From Gammaproteobacteria bacterium (GTDB lineage: Bacteria; Pseudomonadota; Gammaproteobacteria; Enterobacterales; Alteromonadaceae): a stretch of DNA of 36,930 nt. The DNA lies in the NCBI GenBank assembly GCA_023380515.1, contig JAMCRH010000317.1, positions 1 to 36,930 of the forward strand, given 5' to 3'. The notes beneath the pieces are model-generated. The model was not told where the DNA came from. It did not search any database and saw only the letters and a list, made by a program, of their open reading frames with translations. Numbering within the stretch: position 1 is the stretch's first letter; each line of letters opens with the position of its first letter. A program made the translations under genes and the position numbers. Of the stretch, positions 25,932 through 34,191 are shown piece after piece.

Positions 25932-26918
25932 TTACAGGTTGGCCCGAAAAAATGCGATCACATCGGTGATAAAATCGTCTTGATAAGGCGCCAGTTGATG
26001 GTTGGCATGGGAGTATATTGTCAATTCGTGCTGGCGCCCAGCAGCTTCAAGTGCAGCTGCAAATTGTTCGGACTGAGCACGATCCACTTCCCAATCGCGG
26101 CCGCCATGAATAAGTAAAATGGGTAGATTGGCCGGAAGTTCATCGGCCCATTGCAGGGCACTACGGGCACGCATTTGTGCCTCACCATCGGTGGCAAAAT
26201 TAGGAATATAACGACTGGCCGGATGGTGCTCAGCACCCCAATCGTCGACCCACGCATTCAAGTCGCTAATCGTCACTGCAGAAGCAATGGCTTTGAAGGT
26301 GTTCGGTTGTGCTTTGGCGGCGAGGAAACTCATCATTGAGCCACGTACGCGGCCGAGCAGGCCAATACGCTGCTCGTCAATGTCGGCAATTTGGGCGGCA
26401 ACACTCGGCAAAGCTAAAACGTCTAACACGTCAGCGCCACCATATTCGTCGGTGCCATTGGGCATTTGCGGGAACACGCCACCACCGCCACGATACTGAC
26501 TACCAATGACCATAAAACCGGCTTCGGCCAGCGGCCGCAGTTCGTTCACGAGCTGATCAAAATTCACGGCGCCCGTCGGTCCGTGACCTGCACGATTATA
26601 AATAATGACTGGCAGAGGGCCTTCAATGTTGCGTGGAATGAGGGCAAAGCCACCAACATAAACGCCGTCATGCTGATAAACAATCCAGCGACAATTAATG
26701 TCGCGCCGCATAGCATTGAACGTCTCTTCGCTTAAACGCTGCTGAAATTGCTCTGCGGTTCGCCCTGGATTGCGTTGCAAGAACTGGGCTTGCATGGCGG
26801 CATAGCTGTCATTCGGTGCTGTATAACAGGTTGCATTGTACTCGACGGAAGCTGCCTGAGCATGAGCATTGGCAAACACAGCAATTATGGCGCAAAGCGC
26901 ATAAATAGTTCGCAACAT
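25932..26918 (-). CDS. Exported alpha/beta hydrolase-like protein without the catalytic serine
   Basis: This protein (328 residues from the ATG at 26918) has a signal peptide (MLRTIYALCAIIAVFANAHA) and an alpha/beta hydrolase fold of the prolyl oligopeptidase/dienelactone hydrolase type. The Asp is visible in LIHGGRDWEVDRA and the His in YSHANHQLAPY. The nucleophile elbow, which should be G-x-S-x-G, reads LLGRVRGSMMS, so Val sits where Ser is expected. The bases there (GGC CGC GTA CGT GGC) are clear. The frame is otherwise intact. It may be a pseudoenzyme, or the next Ser (RGS) may have taken over. The frame opens 10 codons upstream, but the signal peptide supports 26918. Confidence 0.8.
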   Translation of the reverse strand: MLRTIYALCAIIAVFANAHAQAASVEYNATCYTAPNDSYAAMQAQFLQRNPGRTAEQFQQRLSEETFNAMRRDINCRWIVYQHDGVYVGGFALIPRNIEGPLPVIIYNRAGHGPTGAVNFDQLVNELRPLAEAGFMVIGSQYRGGGGVFPQMPNGTDEYGGADVLDVLALPSVAAQIADIDEQRIGLLGRVRGSMMSFLAAKAQPNTFKAIASAVTISDLNAWVDDWGAEHHPASRYIPNFATDGEAQMRARSALQWADELPANLPILLIHGGRDWEVDRAQSEQFAAALEAAGRQHELTIYSHANHQLAPYQDDFITDVIAFFRANL

Positions 26919-26995
26919 GGGCGTCCTGTAACAGATTATGAGATACAAAAAGATTTAGGGCTGCGCCCAAAGGAGCAGCTTAACATGCTCAGGCA

Positions 26996-27032
26996 GTCGC
27001 TGCGACATACGGTTTTGTGCGAGTGCAGCGAC
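26996..27032. other. Stem-loop downstream of the lipoprotein gene
   Basis: GTCGCTGC (26996-27003) pairs with GCAGCGAC (27025-27032) around a 21-base loop. There is no T-tract, so it is only a possible 3' end structure for the minus-strand lipoprotein transcript. Confidence 0.35.
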
Positions 27033-27047
27033 TTACAAGAAATTTGC

Positions 27048-27269
27048 TTACTGACTACCGTTGTTAGACTCGGCAGGGATATTCCGCTCGACCTCTTTCA
27101 TCGGCGGATTGACCCAAATCACACGGTTACTGCCGGCGGCAGCTGACCGCTCAACTTGGTTGACCTTGTCCCAATCAATTTCGGACTTTGCTGCGGTTTG
27201 ATAACCTCCGGTGCTAGTGCATCCTGCGAGCATCAGAAGCGCGAAACCTCCAATTACACATGCTTTCAT
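27048..27269 (-). CDS. Small lipoprotein of unknown function
   Basis: This 73-residue protein has a lipoprotein signal (MKACVIGGFALLMLAGC) with the lipobox LAGC, so it is probably anchored in a membrane facing the periplasm. The mature part (TSTGGYQTAAKSEIDWDKV to the Asn/Ser-rich end) matches no family I recognise; VIWVNPPMKEVER is the most distinctive stretch. The ATG at 27269 follows a near-perfect GGAGGTG ribosome site, which decides the start over the longer frame from 27302. Confidence 0.8.
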   Translation of the reverse strand: MKACVIGGFALLMLAGCTSTGGYQTAAKSEIDWDKVNQVERSAAAGSNRVIWVNPPMKEVERNIPAESNNGSQ

Positions 27270-27396
27270 AAACACCTCCGCATCAATATTACGATGCACC
27301 AATAACTATAGATCAAAATGGCGCTGTTTGCTTTGTAGGCAAATTCATGGTTGCGGACGGTAGGGGATTGGGTTATAACAATTATCATGTACAAAA

Positions 27397-27419
27397 AATG
27401 ACTCATTTAGAAAGTCATT
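27397..27419. other. Inverted repeat upstream of the small secreted protein gene
   Basis: AATGACT (27397-27403) and AGTCATT (27413-27419) form a perfect 7-bp dyad with a 9-base loop. It lies about 95 bases before the gene at 27514, near an ATTATCAT stretch (27381-27388) that resembles half a Fur site. The rest of the 244-base gap (27270-27513) shows no open frame worth naming. Confidence 0.35.
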
Positions 27420-27513
27420 ATATTTCAGAGGGATATTGAGAAAGTGCTGATGTGCAGGGCAGTGGAAATGCACGTTCGGCAAATGTCCCGCCAGCAAACA
27501 AGGAGTTGTTTTA

Positions 27514-28011
27514 ATGCTTAACTACCTAAGTCGAACGTTGCTAATTTCAACGCTTGCCCTCACGTCATTTTCGCTCGCGGCTAATGAAGTTCCCCCATGG
27601 CAGCCTGCCAGCCCTCAAGATTACAACGTCGCCGAGCAGTTTTTCCTGCAGCATGACTGTAGGCTCATTTTTCCAGCGGTTTACTTTTACGACCCGCAAA
27701 ATGAAACTTGGCTAAGTTCAACTGCTGCCACTGAAAAGTTTCCTGACGCTGCGCCGCTTATTCGAGAAAATAACTGCCAAGAGAATATCCCTCGTACGAC
27801 TGTTGCCGAAACCTTCCAAATCACCATCGATGACAACGCTGAGTTTATTGTCCTTTTCGTTGGACCGCTTGAAGGGATGCTCGGGGTGATGTATCCACCG
27901 GGCTCGCCGCAACGCACAGAATTAGATCAGCAATTAGAGTCCCTCGACAGTTATGCACATTACCCGCGCTTTTGGGTCACGCCCCCGATGACAGGTGTCC
28001 GTCCCCAATAA
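27514..28011 (+). CDS. Small exported protein of unknown function
   Basis: This 165-residue protein has a signal peptide (residues 1-22, ending SLAAN). The mature chain has two cysteines (HDCRLIF and ENNCQEN), probably disulfide-bonded in the periplasm, and a C-terminal FWVTPPMTG stretch. I do not recognise the family. The ATG follows AAGGAG. It precedes the MacA-like adaptor gene by 20 bases on the same strand, so it may belong to the exporter operon. Confidence 0.75.
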   Translation: MLNYLSRTLLISTLALTSFSLAANEVPPWQPASPQDYNVAEQFFLQHDCRLIFPAVYFYDPQNETWLSSTAATEKFPDAAPLIRENNCQENIPRTTVAETFQITIDDNAEFIVLFVGPLEGMLGVMYPPGSPQRTELDQQLESLDSYAHYPRFWVTPPMTGVRPQ

Positions 28012-28031
28012 ACTGAAGAGAAGTCGCAGTG

Positions 28032-29294
28032 ATGCTAGAGATTCCAAGAAAATCGAGTACCTTACAACGGTTACTTTGGCCGACCCTGATTGGTTTAGGT
28101 GTGTTTCTCGCCCTCTTTTTTATGTTGCGAGCGTGGCAAGCATTGACCGGAGGGGCGCCACAAAGTGTGGCGACTGCCCAGGTCGAAATGGGCGATGTGA
28201 CTGCGGCCGTGGCGGGACGGGGTATTTTGCTGCCGCGGCAAAGTTATAGTGTGATGGCGGAAGTTGATGGTGTGATTCAGCAACTCGAGTTGTATCCGGG
28301 AACGCGTGTGCAGTCGAGCGATATTATTCTGACGATGCGTAATCCGCTGCTCGAGCGCGAACGTGAGCGCGCGGAACTCGCTGTTCTGGAAGCGACCGCA
28401 GCCATGCAGTCAGGGCAGGCACGGCTGGATCGAGAGAGTATTTCACTGGAAAACGAGATTGCGCTTTTGGAAGCGGACATCCGTTTTGCCAAGCAAGAAC
28501 TTGAAACCCTACAAACCCTGCTGGAACAGCAAATCCTTGCGCGTTTAGACTATTTGCGGGCACAAATTAATTTAGAAAAATCGCAGCTGAGATTCGAACT
28601 TGCGCGGCGTAACATGGAGGCGTACGAGCAATCACGGCGTGCTGACGCGAGAGCATATGAATACCGTCTCGAGGAAGCGCAAAAACACTTAGCGATGATC
28701 GAGCAAGATATTCGTTACCTGCAAGTGCGCGCCGAAAGCGAAGGGATTTTGAATGAGCTGAGTGAACAAATCGAAGTCGGTAAACCGATTCGGCGGGGCG
28801 ATATTATTGCTCAGATTACTAATCCCGATAGCTTATACGCGGACGTATTGATTGCGGCTAGTGCAGCAAATCGTGTTGTCCCAGGCCATAAGGTTGAAGT
28901 GCAAGTTCGTCAACAACAGGTGATCGGCGAAGTCATTCGCGTCCATCCGAGTATTCAACATGGTCAGGTGCGGGTTGAAGTACTCTTACCTGAACAATTA
29001 CCGGCTGAAGCACGTGCGAATCTCGATGTTCAAGCGCGTATTATCACAGCTGAGTCGCACCATACGATGCGCGTAAATACACCGCTTGGACTTACCGAAC
29101 AAAGCTACAGTGGTCACGTGTTTGTCGAGCAAAACAATGGCTTTGTCCGTCGCGACGTCCAATTTGGGGTAATAGGTAGTGACTTTACCGAAATTCTTGA
29201 AGGGCTGCGGGTGGGTGAGCGTATTTTACTCGATGTACCAAGCCGTTTGCGTCACCAGGAGTTCATTGAATGGAAGGAGCTAACGCGTGACTGA
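28032..29294 (+). CDS. HlyD/MacA-family periplasmic adaptor subunit
   Basis: This 420-residue protein has one N-terminal membrane segment (LLWPTLIGLGVFLALFFML, about residues 14-34), a biotinyl-lipoyl-like half motif (VMAEVDGVIQQLELYPGTRV), a long coiled-coil hairpin rich in Glu, Arg and Gln (about 100-235), the second half (ESEGILNELSEQIEVGKPI) and beta-barrel domains. This is the membrane-fusion subunit of a tripartite or MacAB-like exporter. It starts at the ATG at 28032 (an in-frame GTG precedes it directly). It overlaps the ATPase gene by 8 bases. No outer-membrane TolC-like gene is present in the window. Confidence 0.88.
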   Translation: MLEIPRKSSTLQRLLWPTLIGLGVFLALFFMLRAWQALTGGAPQSVATAQVEMGDVTAAVAGRGILLPRQSYSVMAEVDGVIQQLELYPGTRVQSSDIILTMRNPLLERERERAELAVLEATAAMQSGQARLDRESISLENEIALLEADIRFAKQELETLQTLLEQQILARLDYLRAQINLEKSQLRFELARRNMEAYEQSRRADARAYEYRLEEAQKHLAMIEQDIRYLQVRAESEGILNELSEQIEVGKPIRRGDIIAQITNPDSLYADVLIAASAANRVVPGHKVEVQVRQQQVIGEVIRVHPSIQHGQVRVEVLLPEQLPAEARANLDVQARIITAESHHTMRVNTPLGLTEQSYSGHVFVEQNNGFVRRDVQFGVIGSDFTEILEGLRVGERILLDVPSRLRHQEFIEWKELTRD

Positions 29295-29970
29295 GTTGAT
29301 TCGCTTAGAGAAATTGCAGCGCACATTTGCGCAAGGTGAAACGGAGCTGCCGGTACTCAAAGACTTGTCGCTAACCATTCAAGATGGTGAGAGCTTGGCC
29401 ATTGTTGGCCCATCGGGCAGCGGTAAATCCACCTTGCTGTCTATCCTCGGCTTGCTTGATGACGCCACGGGCGGACACTACTGGCTGCGTGGTGAAGACG
29501 TGAATCAGCTTACCCGTCAGCAAAAAAGCTTTGTGCGTAATCGGCATTTGGGTTGGATCTTCCAGAACTTTAACTTAATTGGCGATATGACGGCACTGGA
29601 GAATGTTGTGCTACCGATGCGTTATAACAGCGATATTCCGAGCAGTGACTATCAGTCGCGTGCCGAAGCGCTGCTACAACGTGTCGGCTTAGGTCATAAA
29701 TTGAACGCATTACCTTCTGAATTATCCGGCGGCCAACAACAACGCGTGGCCATCGCTCGCGCCCTAGTCAATAAACCGAGTTTATTGCTTGCCGATGAAC
29801 CGACAGGTAACTTGGACTCTGGCAGTGGTCAAAGTATCGTTGATTTGTTGCTGGAACTATCCACAGAAGGTGCAACGGTCATCCTCGTCACACACAACCC
29901 AGACGTGGCTGAACAGTGTCAGCGAACAATTCATTTGGTCGATGGTGTGATTACTAATGCGAGCCAATAA
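29287..29970 (+). CDS. ABC transporter ATP-binding protein, MacB/LolD type
   Basis: This 227-residue ATPase has Walker A ([14 protein letters not shown]), the Q-loop ([10 protein letters not shown]), the ABC signature ([15 protein letters not shown]), Walker B ([14 protein letters not shown]) and the H-loop ([10 protein letters not shown]). The GNLDSGSG extension is typical of the MacB/LolD/FtsE group that drives mechanotransmission rather than transport through a membrane channel. It overlaps the upstream adaptor gene by 8 bases and the permease gene by 14. Confidence 0.95.
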   Translation: MTELIRLEKLQRTFAQGETELPVLKDLSLTIQDGESLAIVGPSGSGKSTLLSILGLLDDATGGHYWLRGEDVNQLTRQQKSFVRNRHLGWIFQNFNLIGDMTALENVVLPMRYNSDIPSSDYQSRAEALLQRVGLGHKLNALPSELSGGQQQRVAIARALVNKPSLLLADEPTGNLDSGSGQSIVDLLLELSTEGATVILVTHNPDVAEQCQRTIHLVDGVITNASQ

Positions 29971-32326
29971 CCCACAATTTTTTCTGACCATGGAGTGGCG
30001 GACTTGGCTGGGACAACGCGGCAAGCTGCTGTTTTTACTCGTTGGTTTCGCCCTCATGTGCGCATTGCTAGCACTGTTGCTAAGGCTGGGTGACAAACTC
30101 TTCCATGAGCCGCCGGCTTGGGCGAATCCGGGGAGTCATGTCTACACATTCGCACGCGAGCATGCGGATGGTCGTCTGTCGCCAATTCCGAAAATTGCAC
30201 TTGAACGCATACAAGAAGCCCCCGGTATTCGTGGCCAAACATCCTTTGTGCAGCGAACCATGACGGTTAACTTTCTGGGCCTGCCGGAGGAAGAATTACA
30301 AACCCTATTCATTGCCGATAATTTCGCTGCGTTGCTCGGTATCGAAGCGCTGAGCCAGCACCAGCAGGAAGGGGCATGGGTAAGCGCACGTTATTTTCAG
30401 GATGCACTGCAAGGTGACGAACAGCGCTTGAACAGCTCGCTGCAACATCGTCGTATCCCACGCCAGATTCCAATTTTAGGGGTATTACCCGCAGAGCTTA
30501 ATCGCATAGGTGGTATTCAACCCGACATTTGGCTCAGTCAACATTACCTTAGCTACCTGACACCTTTCGTCGCCGAATCCACCACGGCCGTTGAACGCTT
30601 TCTGCTCGCAGCGCCAGATCATTACGGTCTACTTGTCGCCGATCAGCCGATGTCTGTGGTTGGCTTGAATGAGTACATTGACCGCCAAGATCTCTCGGTA
30701 CCGGGAATGAACATGGCCAGTGACGGCTCACAGTTTGTGGTTTATCGTGGAATTAATCTCGATCCACCAGCCAAACAGCGTTTGTTGCAGCAATGGCAAC
30801 TGCTGCTCGTTGTTATTGTGGCGTTTGTCGTGGTTTTAGCATTGAACACCTTTAGTATGTTTACCAGCCGACTCATTCAACAAGCCAATAGTTATCGGAT
30901 TCAGCGTGTGCTCGGAGCCAATGTTCCGCACCTGATTGTCGGGCCGCTGCTCGCCAGTGCGATTATGATCCTGGTCGTTGCGTTGCTTTCTTTATTGTTC
31001 CTTGCCGGCCTAAATAGTTTCGTGTCAGTGCAAAGTGCTTATTTAGAAAGCGTGGGTAATACGCGCTTAGCTATTCATTTTGGCCAGTGGTTGGCAGCGC
31101 TTGGCTTGGTTGCGGTGTTGCTGATTGGCTGCGCTTGTTTGCCCGTATTGCGCTTTAGCCGCCAACCACTATTCGGGCGCCAGACCGGCGAGAGCCGCAG
31201 CAAAGGTCAAAAGTGGCTGGCGCAAACGAATCTTGCCAGTCAACTGGTCATCGCACTCATCGCTATTTCGTTTTTAAGTACCTTGGGATATCAACAGTGG
31301 CGACTGTTCCAAAGTTATGAATTAAACAGTTCCATTCAAACCTTTTCGGTACGCCAGCTGAGTACAGGGTTTGATTTGACGGCAATATCCACGGGTAACC
31401 TTGCGCAGTTGGTGGCAGACGACGTGGCTTTCGAGCTGAGTGAGTTTACCAGTCATTTCACCAACGAGCTGAATGACGACCGCCTCGCAGAGGCCGCTGC
31501 TGTGCAGCAGCGTATTGTTAGTGGTAATTATTTCAATAAGCTTGGTGTGCCTTTAATCGAGGGTGAAACGGACTGGCAGCAAGGGTTGGTGATTAACCAA
31601 ACTTTGGCACGCCTGCTGCGCTACAACACATCGACGCCTTTAATCGGTAGTTCATTAAATTTGGGGATGCTCGGTTCTATACCGATTGTTGGGATCGTCG
31701 CTGATCTGCCGCATCAAGGGTTTAGCCAGACGTCTACTCCGGCGTTTTACCTGCATTTCACTTCTGCAGGGTTATTCACGCAAAGTGCAAGACAACTTGA
31801 GCTTTATTATCATGCAGCCGATGCGGCACGGATCCGGCCAGCGTTGCAGGTCTGGTTCGAGGACACGACTATGCAGCCGCATTTTTCAACCGAGCGGCAT
31901 CTTGCCAGTGTCGTTGCCGAACGTGATCGCACAAGTCGAGCGCTATTGCTGTTTTGCGCAGTGATGATTGCCTTAGTGGTAAGCCTCGTGTTTACCAGCT
32001 TGCGTTACCAGATTCGCAATCGTATGGTATTAGAACGTCAAGAGTATGGCGTTCTGATGGCTCTCGGCGCTCCAGATTGGCGACTATTCCTCAGAGCAGC
32101 CGCGCAAGCTTTATTCGCGTTAGCCGTAGCAATCCCATTTGGTTTAATATTGCTCAGCTGGCTTCTTCAGGATACGGGCTGGTTGTCTGCGTTTGAACTA
32201 ACCTTCTCAGCACCATTGTTTATGTTTGGTCTTCTGTTGCTGTGCTTACTCACGTTTGTCGCCGCACAACTACCGGTGTGGCAACTCACACGACAACCGA
32301 TATTTTCATTGCTACGGACGTATTAA
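29957..32326 (+). CDS. MacB/FtsX-type ABC transporter permease
   Basis: This 789-residue protein has about eight membrane segments: one near residues 20-42, three at about 275-397, one at about 427-447, and three at about 655-775. Two large extracytoplasmic domains (about 45-270 and 450-650) of MacB_PCD type lie between. It is therefore a duplicated FtsX-like permease in one chain, larger than MacB without its ATPase. With the adaptor and ATPase it forms a complete exporter lacking only an outer-membrane channel. The cargo is unknown. The start ATG lies inside the end of the ATPase gene. Confidence 0.88.
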   Translation: MRANNPQFFLTMEWRTWLGQRGKLLFLLVGFALMCALLALLLRLGDKLFHEPPAWANPGSHVYTFAREHADGRLSPIPKIALERIQEAPGIRGQTSFVQRTMTVNFLGLPEEELQTLFIADNFAALLGIEALSQHQQEGAWVSARYFQDALQGDEQRLNSSLQHRRIPRQIPILGVLPAELNRIGGIQPDIWLSQHYLSYLTPFVAESTTAVERFLLAAPDHYGLLVADQPMSVVGLNEYIDRQDLSVPGMNMASDGSQFVVYRGINLDPPAKQRLLQQWQLLLVVIVAFVVVLALNTFSMFTSRLIQQANSYRIQRVLGANVPHLIVGPLLASAIMILVVALLSLLFLAGLNSFVSVQSAYLESVGNTRLAIHFGQWLAALGLVAVLLIGCACLPVLRFSRQPLFGRQTGESRSKGQKWLAQTNLASQLVIALIAISFLSTLGYQQWRLFQSYELNSSIQTFSVRQLSTGFDLTAISTGNLAQLVADDVAFELSEFTSHFTNELNDDRLAEAAAVQQRIVSGNYFNKLGVPLIEGETDWQQGLVINQTLARLLRYNTSTPLIGSSLNLGMLGSIPIVGIVADLPHQGFSQTSTPAFYLHFTSAGLFTQSARQLELYYHAADAARIRPALQVWFEDTTMQPHFSTERHLASVVAERDRTSRALLLFCAVMIALVVSLVFTSLRYQIRNRMVLERQEYGVLMALGAPDWRLFLRAAAQALFALAVAIPFGLILLSWLLQDTGWLSAFELTFSAPLFMFGLLLLCLLTFVAAQLPVWQLTRQPIFSLLRTY

Positions 32327-32362
32327 ATCGTGGCCTTATCGTTATCCAGCTAAGGAATTTTT

Positions 32363-33031
32363 TTGGAAAAATCAGGACTGGTATTCATCATTATTTTGAG
32401 TTTGGTGGTCGGCGTTTATGTTTTGTCTAACGTGGATGAAGACGAGCGATCCTCGCCTGTACCATTGAATAACTCGATTCAAACGAATGGCTCAATGAAT
32501 GAAGGCGATTCACAAGGGTTAAATACGGGTTCAATGGCAAATAACGAAACAATTGGTCGTGATCAGCAGTTGATTACAGCACCAGATAGCGACCTTATCC
32601 AATCGTTCTCTCGAAACAATGAGGCTTTTAAAGCAGAAAAATATGACTCGCTTATACATTCAGCGGATTTTATGTCGAAAGCATACGAGTTTATGAGCGC
32701 TGATACGACAAGCGAAAGCGTTAATAACCAAATGTACCTTTATAACAGCTTTCGTGAATCGATCGCGACGACTCCAGAATTCTCAAGTTTGTCTCTGGAA
32801 ATGGCAGAGTGTGATGTCGATCTGTGTTTGGTCTCTGTATCAGGCGTAGAGCAACTATCAGACGATGACAGAATGCAGTTACAACGTGAATTGCTTTTTA
32901 ATAGACAAGGACTGTCGAAAGTCGCGGCACAGGGTGTCGGCGGAACGTTTGGAGTATTTGAAGACGATGATGGACGGACCTACTTTCGAATAATATACGT
33001 GACCAATTCTAGATTCTCAGGAGTTAATTAA
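32363..33031 (+). CDS. Membrane-anchored protein of unknown function
   Basis: This 222-residue protein begins with one membrane helix (LVFIIILSLVVGVYVLSNV), followed by a low-complexity Asn/Ser-rich linker (about residues 25-75) and a folded C-terminal domain with a CDVDLC cysteine pair and a GTFGVFEDDDGRTYFR stretch. The start is a TTG, with AAGGA 7 bases upstream; no in-frame ATG would keep the membrane helix. The base composition is more AT-rich than the transporter genes. I do not recognise the family. It lies 36 bases after the permease stop and might be cotranscribed. Confidence 0.7.
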   Translation: MEKSGLVFIIILSLVVGVYVLSNVDEDERSSPVPLNNSIQTNGSMNEGDSQGLNTGSMANNETIGRDQQLITAPDSDLIQSFSRNNEAFKAEKYDSLIHSADFMSKAYEFMSADTTSESVNNQMYLYNSFRESIATTPEFSSLSLEMAECDVDLCLVSVSGVEQLSDDDRMQLQRELLFNRQGLSKVAAQGVGGTFGVFEDDDGRTYFRIIYVTNSRFSGVN

Positions 33032-33093
33032 AAGAACACCTGAGAACTTAACGGTGGATGAGTACTGCAATCCACTTAACTAACCTCTCTACA

Positions 33094-33159
33094 AACCCTG
33101 TCAGCGATCGCTGAAATCGATGGTCGATAGGCGTGCTTTGTCGCCGACTCAGGTAGACT
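33094..33159 (+). repeat. Direct repeat, left copy (flanks higBA)
   Basis: This 66-base stretch matches 34096-34161 at 60 of 66 positions, with the first 25 bases identical. It contains the perfect palindrome TCAGCGATCGCTGA. Weaker similarity continues to about 33192, where GTG aligns with the comM start codon of the right copy. Confidence 0.9.
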
Positions 33160-33226
33160 ACATTTTTTTGCGGCATCGGCGGGTGTGCAGTGAATAAGTC
33201 GCAAATCATCATCCAAATTATTGGAG

Positions 33227-33243
33227 GTTTACATATTGTAAAC
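33227..33243. promoter_or_regulatory. higBA operator 1
   Basis: GTTTAC-ATATT-GTAAAC is a perfect dyad. It overlaps the -35 of the higBA promoter and matches operator 2 in both arms, with the same 5-base spacing. Antitoxin HigA is the likely ligand. Confidence 0.75.
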
Positions 33244-33264
33244 TCACGTTACCCCTGATATAGT
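33236..33264 (+). promoter_or_regulatory. higBA promoter
   Basis: TTGTAA (33236-33241) and TATAGT (33259-33264) are spaced by exactly 17 bases. Operators 1 and 2 cover the -35 and the -10 ends. Confidence 0.7.
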
Positions 33265-33279
33265 TTACCAGTAGTAAAC
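33263..33279. promoter_or_regulatory. higBA operator 2
   Basis: GTTTAC-CAGTA-GTAAAC is a perfect dyad, extended by one A/T pair, lying at the -10 and transcription start, 36 bases centre-to-centre from operator 1. Confidence 0.75.
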
Positions 33280-33289
33280 TGAGTTAAGG

Positions 33290-33592
33290 ATGCACGTTAT
33301 TTCACGAAAGCCATTTGCTGATGCAATTAAAAAATTTCCGAACCATGCAGTAGCGATTGAGAGTACATACAATGTGCTAAGGCGCGGTGATTTTAAAAGC
33401 CCGACGGAACTCAAATCTGTATTTAATTCTTTGGATAACTTTAAGTACAAGGACAAGTGGTGGATTATCGATATAGGTGGCAATAATTTGAGGTTACTTG
33501 CCTTCATCGAATTCAGGCACAATCGGATTTACGTAAAACATATCCTTACCCACAGCGAGTACGATGCGCTTTGTAAAAAGTATCGAAAATAG
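33290..33592 (+). CDS. higB: HigB-family mRNA-cleaving toxin
   Basis: This 100-residue basic protein belongs to the HigB_toxin family of the RelE fold, ribosome-dependent mRNA endonucleases. Family features are the N-terminus MHVISRKPFADAI, the core DKWWIIDIGGNNLRLL, and the C-terminal YVKHILTHSEYD with conserved His and Tyr. The length is normal. The toxin gene comes first, as in hig loci, and the antitoxin follows 9 bases later. The promoter has paired operators, consistent with autorepression. The base composition is more AT-rich than neighbours and the pair lies between direct repeats, so it was probably acquired. Confidence 0.9.
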   Translation: MHVISRKPFADAIKKFPNHAVAIESTYNVLRRGDFKSPTELKSVFNSLDNFKYKDKWWIIDIGGNNLRLLAFIEFRHNRIYVKHILTHSEYDALCKKYRK

Positions 33593-33601
33593 GAGGCTTA
33601 A

Positions 33602-34021
33602 ATGTTAGTTGTCGCTGAAGTATCCAAGCTGGCAGAAACAATTATGTCGAATGTGCCGCTACTGGCAGGAATTAGCAACGATCAAGAGTATGAGAAGGCA
33701 CTTGAGCTAATTGAGGAGCTCTTGGATAACTATGACGCTAACCTCGTCGTGATTGAAGCGCTAAGCAATGTTATTGAGCGCTATGAGGACGAGTCTCTCA
33801 GATTTGAGACATTCAATCTCCGTCAGGCAGGGCTAGACCCAGCTGTCGAAACGCTGAAAGTCTTAATGGACCAAAACGGCCTGAACACAACTGATTTTGA
33901 AAACGAAATCGGTAAAAAGAGCATGGTTTCACAGGTGTTAACAGGCAAGAAGAATCTCACAAGAGCCCACATTAGCAAGCTAGCTGATCGTTTTGGCGTA
34001 GCTCCGGCAATATTTTTCTGA
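33602..34021 (+). CDS. higA: HigA-family antitoxin with XRE helix-turn-helix
   Basis: This 139-residue protein pairs with HigB. Its N-terminal part is helical and acidic (about residues 1-75), and its C-terminal part is an XRE-type helix-turn-helix (LKVLMDQNGLNTTDFENEI through SKLADRFGVAPAIFF). It is expected to neutralise HigB and repress the operon through the two dyads. The GGAGG ribosome site overlaps the higB stop codon (TAGGAGG), so the two are coupled. The helix-turn-helix at the end rather than the start of the chain is normal for the larger HigA type. Confidence 0.9.
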   Translation: MLVVAEVSKLAETIMSNVPLLAGISNDQEYEKALELIEELLDNYDANLVVIEALSNVIERYEDESLRFETFNLRQAGLDPAVETLKVLMDQNGLNTTDFENEIGKKSMVSQVLTGKKNLTRAHISKLADRFGVAPAIFF

Positions 34022-34095
34022 ATTCAAGCAATCTACTTTACTGCCGTCCTCGAGAATCTGCTTTTATTGCAAGCCAACAAGATGCCCCGGTTACT

Positions 34096-34161
34096 AACCC
34101 TGTCAGCGATCGCTGAAATCCATTGTTGTTAAGCGTGCTTTGTCGCGGACTCAGGTAGACT
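34096..34161 (+). repeat. Direct repeat, right copy (upstream region of comM)
   Basis: This is the second copy of the 66-base repeat, starting 1002 bases after the left one. It lies directly before comM, so it is probably the native comM upstream region, possibly including its promoter (TAGACT as a -10). Confidence 0.9.
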
Positions 34162-34191
34162 GTTTGTTTTGCAGGATGCAGAGAGGTTGCG

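Noticed and set aside
27376..27392. Fur box upstream of the small secreted protein
   Set aside because: Only one half-site (ATTATCAT) agrees with the consensus; the other half is poor.
33190..33258. Short frame starting at the GTG aligned with the comM start codon
   Set aside because: It encodes only 22 residues with no similarity to ComM, and overlaps the higBA operator and promoter.
33040..34170. Integron cassette with attC sites around higBA
   Set aside because: TA genes are common in integron cassettes, but I could not find paired attC core sites (RYYYAAC and GTTRRRY) in proper arrangement in the repeats, and no integrase is in the window.
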